DNA of 64,000 nucleotides, from assembly GCA_963377175.1 (NCBI GenBank), contig CAUJNA010003288.1, forward strand, positions 538,501-602,500, in the 5' to 3' direction. The DNA comes from Effrenium voratum. Taxonomy: Eukaryota; Sar; Dinophyceae; Suessiales; Symbiodiniaceae. Shown one piece after another: positions 57,034 to 64,000 of this stretch. The notes beneath the pieces are model-generated. The model saw nothing but the letters and a program-made list of their open reading frames with translations, did no database searches and was not told the origin of the DNA. A program made the translations under genes and the position numbers. Position 1 is the first letter of the stretch; the number at the start of each line of letters is the position of its first letter.

Positions 57034-57403
57034 GTGTTCAACCACCTGCTTGCATTGTCAATTCAAGCCCATAGGTGTTCAATTCAACCCTTGTTGTTGA
57101 AGGCAATCACCCAGGCTTTTTGCTGAGATATGCCGCAATTCAGGGAAGTTGTTGGTTGGCCGAATCATAGTTTAATTTTGAGAGGTTCGGGGTTGCGTCA
57201 AAAAAGTGTTCTGACCTCTTTTCCCCTGGCGACGGGGTAAGCAGCTTAGCTCAGGAGAGAGGCAAGCTCTTCTTGGAATCCAAGGTTCCAGGAGATGCTT
57301 CTATTTGAGAGTCCCGTTGACCTTTGCAGCGTCGAAATTATCTAATTGTCATGTTGGCAAACGTATTGGTCCATGGCTAGTTTGCATCTTTTACATTTTG
57401 CAG

Positions 57404-57602
57404 ATCGTTTTGACAAACACCGAGGCTTTTTCTGCAGCAGTGGTCCGACGAGTTCTTTGGCCCTGGCAAGAGCGCCTTGAAGCATGGAGCACTTTGACTG
57501 CAAGCATCCGGCCGGCTCTGTGCTTGAGATGGCTTGCACAAGACAGTCACTGGAACGAGTTTCAGTTTCAGGGGTGTCGTCAACAGGAATTGGGGGCCCT
57601 AG
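57404..57602 (+). CDS. Gene D exon
   Basis: Acceptor ttttacattttgcag, GT donor at 57603. Reads IVLTNTEAFSAAVVRRVLWP, then WQERLEAWSTLTASIRPALC, then RWLAQDSHWNEFQFQG. Leaves phase 1, as the next exon needs. Confidence 0.6.
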
Positions 57603-57884
57603 GTTGGGACCGACCAGGCCATGGGTAGGTTGATACGCAGCTTCCCTTGCAATTTGGTGTTTGATTGCCAAGTCATTCAAAAAGGCCACGAAGCCAACCT
57701 TTGTCCGAAAAGGTGATGCCCGATGTGTGTTTGGTATGCCCTGCTTCTTTGGTCTGGCCAGGTGGACTGTGAGGAATAGACAGGGGAGAGTCCTGAGAGC
57801 CATTTGGGCAGTGGAAATTCCACCGATCTAATAAGAACGGCTAGCACAAAGTGGTGACTTGATTGGGTTTGCTTGAACATCCAG

Positions 57885-57983
57885 GTCAAGACGCCTGTGC
57901 TGCCCTGAGTTCTGCAAATGTGCACAGCTGGCTGAACTTGGAGCGTACAGTGAACTTGTGGGCAAGCCCGGAGTTGTCACAAG
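57885..57983 (+). CDS. Gene D exon
   Basis: AG at 57883-57884. Reads QDACAALSSANVHSWLNLER then TVNLWASPELSQ. GC donor at 57984 is tentative. The same frame stays open to SERITASLRR and TAA at 58067-58069. Confidence 0.55.
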
Positions 57984-58069
57984 GCACAGCTCATCAGCCC
58001 TGTCCATGTTGCTGTTCGGTTGTTTTGTTTTTGCAGAGTGAGCGAATCACAGCTTCACTCCGGCGATAA

Positions 58070-59183
58070 TATATATATATACATATGCGGCGGGCAAATA
58101 GAGCTTCTCCATTTCATCCCTCAACATGTTCACAGAGCAGTCCTGAGCAGACTTGAGCAGTCCTGAGGTGCAATTCGAGCGGACGCCTTCGGGGGTGCTC
58201 TTCAAATTTCGGCCCTTGACAGAAAGGGATGCAGGCAACTTAGTTTTGTGCTCCCCGAGCTGGAGGGCTGTTGGACGCAGCAGAACCAAAGGAACAACCA
58301 TTTTTTGTTAGTTGCCGCCTGGTTCAACCAGACTACCGGCAGTGTGAACCCGTAAATTCGTCTGTATCGGACTGATCAACCACCGAAGAAAGCCTCCGAG
58401 ACAGCGGTCCATTGACTTGCATACTGTTGCTCTTGTTTGACAATGTTTGACACTGAATCTTGGATGGCGCTTTGCTGGCCCTTGTCAGGTGAGTACATAA
58501 TAGTACATATTTCATTGGCACACCCAAGCCCAACACTTCAAATCCACAAAATCAACCTCGCCGAAAGCACGCGCGCCTGGGTTTCAATCGTTCAACTTCG
58601 ACACTAGCATGAGAGTGCATTGTCAGAAAACTGAATCTGCCAGGAGCGTGTAAGCCAAGAGTGCACAGTGCTTTCAGAACTGCCTTTCGACTGTTGTTTC
58701 TCTTGGCTCCTAAAATCAAGCTGGAGCCTGTGACACTATTTGAGTCTACCTGCAGCCCTGATGAGAGACTTCAGATAAACCAGGCCGCGCTTCGAAGTAT
58801 TTGACTTATCAGTGCTTTTACGCAGGTTGCACAAGCCATTTTCCAGACTTGTCCTGAATCACACCTGACTTGCTGCAGCTGACTATTACGATGTTGTAGC
58901 TAATCTGTGGACCGTGTCACCTCTCAAACAATGGCTTGAAGCATGGAATGTTTGGCTTTGCACTGCCAAAGGACCAATGAGGATGATCTGAGAGAAGTGT
59001 TTAGGAGGGATGCAAAGGAAGCGCGCACACACACACATCAGATTTCAGGGTTGTGTTTGTCGCAGGACAATGAACATCTTCTTCACGACTTGGAGATGCT
59101 AAGAAGATGATGCCGAATAATTGCCAACCGGTCACCAGTCACCAGCGCAACGTTGGGGCGAGTGTCCATGCCCTTGTGCCAAG
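58070..59183. other. Stretch with no firm exon
   Basis: One weak candidate at 58826 (VAQAIFQTCPESHL after an AG). Otherwise nothing supported. Confidence 0.4.
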
Positions 59184-59252
59184 GAGTCCTTTGAGAATTT
59201 GGAGGAGGGTGGCATCGAGTTTGTGGTAGAGGACTGGTTGCACACCTCTATG
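59184..59252 (+). CDS. Gene D or next gene, exon
   Basis: AG at 59182-59183, GT donor at 59253, 23 codons: ESFENLEEGGIEFVVEDWL then HTSM. Confidence 0.5.
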
Positions 59253-59716
59253 GTTTCGGAGAGGGGTCCAGTATGGTCCAGTACTGTTCTTACACCTGGC
59301 CCATCATTGAGAGTAATGCATCATGCGAAACATCAAATCATATACAACCAGCCAATCTCTTGAGGCTTGGCTTGTCAGAAATGCGCAACATGGGCCAACG
59401 TGGTTGACCAGCCTTGGTTCAGCTTCAGGAGCCTGAGTCGTGTCCTGCCCGAGTGCGGGCTCGCCGTCGATGGCCTCAGTTCTGTCCTTGTCAGGATCAG
59501 GTTGTAAATGGCCTTCCCAGGGCATTGCTGATTACTGCAACGTTGTCGTGTACTTTGCCCCGCCTGGTTTGTCAACTCACTCAACACAAATATAGCAAGC
59601 CTCAGAGACAAAACCCACCTCTCTTGTAGAAGGAATTTTGATGTCACTCAGTCCGAAGGTACGGAGGTCCTTAGGTATTGATCGGTATGGTCCGATCCGT
59701 TGTCACACCAGCACAG

Positions 59717-59749
59717 GAAACAACGATTTGTGTGCAACCAGTTGCATCG
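59717..59749 (+). CDS. Exon candidate
   Basis: AG at 59715-59716. ETTICVQPVAS with donor GTAAAA at 59750. The frame stays open well beyond (VKLAGHKVIPLLRNCWLAD), so the exon may be longer. Confidence 0.4.
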
Positions 59750-60334
59750 GTAAAACTGGCAGGTCACAAAGTCATCCCACTGCTGCGGAATTGCTGGCTG
59801 GCAGACTCGGCATTTCTTAATCACCTCGGTTTTGTGAGTTTCTCAGGAAGTGTTGAGCATGGTTTCTGCATGTTACTGCTCTACGGCTCACAAACGTGTA
59901 CTGTCACTGGGAGAAGGATTGGACGAGGGGCGCCTCACTTGTCGATCAATTTTATCTCGTGGCGCGCGAGATGTTTGCAAACGCTTGTCCATGTCCAGAT
60001 CAGTGTGCGTTGGCCACCCCAATGTGATATGCCCATTCCAGCCCCCAGTTTCAATTTGTTTGGTGGAGCGAGCTGTTAGCAGTGCGGTTCTGCCATTTGG
60101 AGCTTTGGCGCAGGATTTCATTGCCGCATGCCAATGCCAGCAAACAACTCGTGGTTGACAAACGCAGCTGTCACGCGTGGCTTCAAGCATGTTCATCGCA
60201 ACAGCGTCCATCAACGCGAGACCGCGTGAACAGCAACTAACAAACAGCTCCATTAAATTGCACCAAACCAATATGTGTGCATAAAACATGTGCCTGTGGT
60301 GCAATGTGGTGCATATTTGTCAGCTTGATTTTAG

Positions 60335-60459
60335 GGGTGGCTCTGCAGGGACCATGTTCGTGTTCGATATGCCCCTCACCATTTGCCTGGTCGGACAGCG
60401 CTTCCGCACATTGCCGAGCAAACGCAGCGATGTTTCTAGGCTGCTGCTACGGATGGAAG
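60335..60459 (+). CDS. Exon, unknown protein
   Basis: Acceptor cagcttgattttag, GT donor at 60460. Reads GSAGTMFVFDMPLTICLVGQ then RFRTLPSKRSDVSRLLLRME. Confidence 0.55.
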
Positions 60460-60626
60460 GTTATTCCAAAGGAGCACGTTCGTTCGGTGGGGTTCAGGCT
60501 GGAGTAAGGCTTTGTCCTGGTCTATTGGCAGCGATTCAATCAACGCATTTGGGAGTGAGGGCATTAGATCGGACTTTGTTTGCCATGTCTTTCATTTGGC
60601 CAACTTTGGGTGGAGTAACCCAACAG

Positions 60627-60659
60627 AAATTGCAACACCACGGCCTAGAGAGGGGCACG
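60627..60659 (+). CDS. Small exon candidate
   Basis: AG at 60625-60626, canonical GTGAGG donor at 60660: KLQHHGLERGT. Confidence 0.35.
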
Positions 60660-61102
60660 GTGAGGTTGGGTGATTCGGGATCGGCAGCTCTTGGATGCTG
60701 GGAGGAAGCATGTTTCAGAAGCCAGATCCAAGAGAGGCTAAGCTAGCACGTGTGGCCTGCTTTGCCGACCTTACGCCCTTAATCGTGCGCAAGCCATTTG
60801 CCCACTGATGGCCAATCACCTGGACAACTGGAAGCAGAGACTGAGAGAAATTGATTGCGGAGATTCGGCATATTCCCATCCCATCCCTTGTTTCTGTTTT
60901 TCACACGTTCAATGGGTGGGCACTGCTCAGCTATATGTTCATTGAATATGTAATGCATCCATGGTGTGGTGATTCTCCCCGGTATCGAGGTTAGTAGAGC
61001 GGTGCTTTGCCTGATTGCCGAAGCTGACACGTGTTGGCAGCTTCGTTTTCGTACACTAACATTCAGCCGGACCGAAGTTCCTCAGATGATGTTTGTTTCA
61101 AG

Positions 61103-61123
61103 GGTTTGTCGGGAATCGCAGAG
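61103..61123 (+). CDS. Micro-exon candidate
   Basis: AG at 61101-61102, GT donor at 61124: GLSGIAE. In phase with the next exon. Confidence 0.35.
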
Positions 61124-61171
61124 GTTCTCCCTCATTGGTTGACTTTAGCCCGCTGAGTTCAATCATTGCAG

Positions 61172-61222
61172 GAGAACTCCGAGCGCGCCCTGCTGGAGAA
61201 GTTCCAGAGGGACTGGAAAGAG
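61172..61222 (+). CDS. Exon, helical
   Basis: Acceptor ttcaatcattgcag, GT donor at 61223, 17 codons: ENSERALLEKFQRDWKE. In phase with the last exon at 61384. Confidence 0.65.
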
Positions 61223-61383
61223 GTCGGGCCAGCTGTTCAGGGCTTGGGGCTTGCAACGATCCACATAATTTCAAGTCATTGTCAGGGACTCAAGGCGGGT
61301 TCCCTCCACCCGAGCGCATGATTAAATGTAAAGCGACGGCTTTCGCTGAGTGGTGACCATTTTTCATGGTGAAATCATTTCAG

Positions 61384-61461
61384 ACTTGGGAGCTCCGTTT
61401 TGGCACTTGGCGAGAAAAGTCCTCGTCCAAACAAGCGCGGACGCAGGCAAGAGGGACTTAG
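61384..61461 (+). CDS. Last exon of gene D, basic tail
   Basis: Acceptor gaaatcatttcag. Reads TWELRFGTWREKSSSKQART then QARGT and TAG at 61459-61461. The three final exons are all phase 0. Confidence 0.6.
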   Translation, partial: TWELRFGTWREKSSSKQARTQARGT

Positions 61462-62696
61462 ACGTCATTCAGAGTTCCGTCTGTTACACGAGTCCCAACA
61501 TTGCTAGGCAAGAATGAATCTGCTGTGAATGTCGCGCAAATATCCTTGAGGACAAAGATGAAATTGGCCGGCGTGAAGGTTTGTCTTCAGATTGGGCATC
61601 CTCCGTTGGATTCTAGAGTTCAAGCAAATACTTTTGCATGCTGGAAAGGAGCCAAGCCTCAAGAGATGCATTCAGACGCCGATCTAAATCGCAAAGAAGC
61701 GCACGAGCAAGCCACTGTACCTGCTACGCACAGCAGGCAACGCACATTTTTTGAGGCGACAACACAGCATTGGCTAATACTGTTGTGGCACATATCGACG
61801 CTACAGGTACAGTGGCCGAAAGAGTTGACTTTCCAGGGCTGTGCCGGCCAGGAGTTGAGGCAACTTTGTGTTACAAGTTACAACCATATCATTGCAAGAA
61901 CAATAAACTCGCCGACTAAGACACATACAGACACACATGTCCAAGCGCACCCAGAAGTGCCGTGCTCATGCGGCATGTGCATCTCAAGTTTGATGCATTT
62001 GAGGTTGAGCAGTGAGCCACAAGGCTTCCCCGGAGTGAAGAGTTTTTGTCAAGTGTATCGAATCAAATACGACGCCCGTGGAAGAAGGCGACGCGACGGA
62101 TTCCTCTTGATTTGCTGTCAATTGCGTGCTTAATTCTATTTGCAAGCAGATATGGAACTGGGTTGTTTTGTCCAAACGGAGTGGAGGGTGTTTTTGTGCT
62201 TCGCTTTTGCAGCGGCCTAGCCAGCGGCCTGGTCAGCTTTGCGAGGGGCAATATGACTTTCAGGGCCAAATGCGAGTTGGGCAAGAATCATTAGTTTCGT
62301 CACAAAATGCAGACATCCAAGTCACGTGCTGATTCCACTGGCGCGAAGCAGTGATGATTGGCTTGCAAAGGCAAGCTCGAGTATTTTAAAACGGAGCTGG
62401 GCTTTGGTAGCGGATTCAGCTGCCCACAGCTTGCCAGCCCTTGCACAGAGCACTGTTTCTGAGGCTGGTGGCTCTATAGATTATGGCCAGATAGTTATGC
62501 TGAAAAGGGCGGGTTGAGCTTGCGGATACATTGTTTTGGTAGCAGTGAAAGAGGCCCCTTGCTTGCTGCTGCAGAAAGAACTTGTATATCATAATGTCGC
62601 GTGTCAACTTTGCCTGATGCATGCACCCTCTCCAGGTTGTCGTTTGCTGTAAGTGAGGTTGCGTTGCTCTGTTTGATGTGTTCCTTGCTGGTGCAG
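61462..62696. other. Spacer and unassigned open frames
   Basis: A frame of about 200 codons is open from 61501 to 62133, but its composition is not convincing. A possible start (ATG at 61558, MKLAGVK then a GT) has a poor acceptor. Around 62213 an AG is followed by two open frames. Confidence 0.35.
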
Positions 62697-63094
62697 GTGT
62701 TAAAGAGGTCTTAACCCCAAGTTCTTCGTTTGCGCTGGACCGACTTGTTCAATGCCTGAAGACCCAAAGCCTTGTTTGCGCTGTGGGTAAACCCAGCATG
62801 TCACTATGCCATCCAACGCCCTTGCTTGGACAGGGGCCTAAGAGAGTCGATTCGGTGCCAGAAGGGCAAATCAAGGGAGTTTTTAGTTTCCGCAGCTGCC
62901 TTGTCTCCAGACATGAGATGGGGTCCAAGTCATTCCTTTGCAATTTGCATGGAAAACTTTGGGAACTGACGAAAGCCGATGCCCTTGCACGATACGCGTC
63001 GTATCAAAGCCCGGCACATTTGTTCAAGAAAAAAGTGACCGTGGCCAATGTGTTCCAACGAAGCTCAAATGGGCCTGAACGAAGGCTGTGCTAG
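62697..63094 (+). CDS. Possible large exon of a next gene
   Basis: Acceptor ttccttgctggtgcag. 132 codons to TAG at 63092-63094. Reads VKEVLTPSSSFALDRLVQCL, later FLCNLHGKLWELTKADALAR, YASYQSPAHLFKKKVTVANV. Internal GT sites could shorten it. No family recognised. Confidence 0.5.
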
Positions 63095-64000
63095 GTCCAG
63101 CCCCCGCTTGTATGACAAGGCGTAGCCACTTTAGCGACAGGAAGCATGCACACCTCATGTTAGCCAGCTGTACCATCTGCAGATGCCTTGCAGGAAATGG
63201 TCCACATCCGTAAGACGAGAGCAGATACCCATTGATGTTGCGGAACATGTGCTTTAATAACTTGCAAACCACAATCTGCTTTGCACCACTCTGCAGCCAG
63301 TGAACATAGCCCAACCTTACACAGCTTGTGAAACCCATTCGTTCAAGAAGATTCAAGGGTTTTCTTTGGTGGGATGAGTAGGGCAACATCCAGACAGAGC
63401 TCCAAGATGGTTTCCACACACATCCAGACCGCGATCACCCAGCAGCACAAGGTAGCAGGCAGTTGCAGTCCATTGCCAGACAGCTGGGCCATGGGCGCTC
63501 TGCTGGTGCGAGCGGCTGCTGGGCACCCAGCAGGAAAAACGTAGAATGTCAGCAAGCAAGCTGAACGAGAATGTCAGGATGCACCGTTCAACCAAACTTT
63601 GCCGCTTGGATCACTTGCAAGGTCACTTGGGCCACTTTGGTCACTTTGGTCACTCTAGTCATTAGGGCCGCCACCTGGGCAACAGTCATCATCATGTGTG
63701 CCATGTCAATGTGGGCTTGCTTGCCACATGCCCTCGAACTTTGTTTACCGTTGGTGGTGTGACCGGTAGGGGTTCGTTGACCGGTTGGCTCCTGCAAGTT
63801 GCCCGTGCCACTTGTACCAAAATCTTCGAATATTTTACACATTCCGCATTCGCATGTTGGCACATTGTTGCCAGCTGGACGCAAGGAACGCCATCTCAAG
63901 CAATTGCCATGCCTGACACATCACCACCCCCCCCCCTGCAATCTCAGCGAGAGACTGGCACCTGTGCTAACACCCTGTGCAATCGCAAGGAACGTATCGG
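63095..64000. other. Window end, nothing firm
   Basis: Contains a ggtcacttt-type short repeat near 63610-63660 and a C run near 63926-63938. No exon supported. Confidence 0.4.

Larger units (their letters stand above)
50169..61461 (+). other. Gene locus D: unknown protein
   Basis: Starts with MARTPPGFPAFHEYV at 50183 and continues in phase through exons at 50364 and 50635. Further in-phase blocks are 52816-53137-53849-54042-54215, 56294-56529-56706-57404-57885 and 61103-61172-61384, the last ending in TAG at 61459-61461. Gaps between blocks mean exons are missing. A possible stop at 58067-58069 (SERITASLRR) would split the locus in two. Sequence is mixed charged/helical (FDAAKRRRALGVFLAKKE, EAEKRRMKAGITPSK). 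I do not recognise the family. One intron carries the CA/CGCA array. Confidence 0.5.

Noticed and set aside
61501..62133. 210-codon open frame as a single gene
   Set aside because: No acceptor or start fits well, and composition is like local non-coding DNA. Left as unassigned.
1..64000. Relict spliced-leader sequence marking retrogenes
   Set aside because: I looked for the dinoflagellate leader core (ttttggctcaag type) and did not find a convincing copy on the + strand.

Overview
The window looks like nuclear DNA of a dinoflagellate, most likely a Symbiodiniaceae. No bacterial-style long genes are present. Coding sequence comes as short exons (about 20 to 330 bases) split by long introns. 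Many introns follow an AG acceptor but use GC or GA donors beside GT. All recognisable exons lie on the + strand, and neighbouring genes sit head to tail with only about 200-500 bases between a stop codon and the next possible trans-splice acceptor plus ATG. No spliced-leader relict was seen. The organism call is therefore inference from architecture, not from a marker gene.

Layout. (1) 1-8.0 kb: scattered weak exons of unknown product among microsatellites. (2) About 8.97-22.86 kb: a KDM8/JMJD5-type JmjC oxygenase, the one gene identified by homology, rebuilt from 12 exons with its N-terminal helical region, HxD iron site, 2OG-binding lysine, distal WHYV histidine and a stop at 22858-22860. 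One or more short exons between 11769 and 13128 were not found. (3) 23.2-36.0 kb: gene B, unknown protein, with a proposed start at 23239, a stop at 35998-36000 and a well-phased C-terminal block. (4) 36.5-49.96 kb: gene C, unknown. One of its introns carries a 61-bp satellite of about 31 copies bounded by identical 32-bp direct repeats. (5) 50.17-61.46 kb: gene D, unknown, with a clear first exon and many phase-compatible exons. It may really be two genes. (6) 61.5-64 kb: a further open exon of a possible next gene.

Exons were judged by three things: an AG acceptor, a GT/GC/GA donor, and agreement of reading phase with the next exon. Phase agreement across introns is the main support for genes B, C and D, since their products were not recognised. 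The introns hold most of the other structure: a CA/CGCA array, a MITE-like hairpin, degenerate direct repeats and several short tandem arrays. The gene-level links in B, C and D are hypotheses that RNA-seq would settle.
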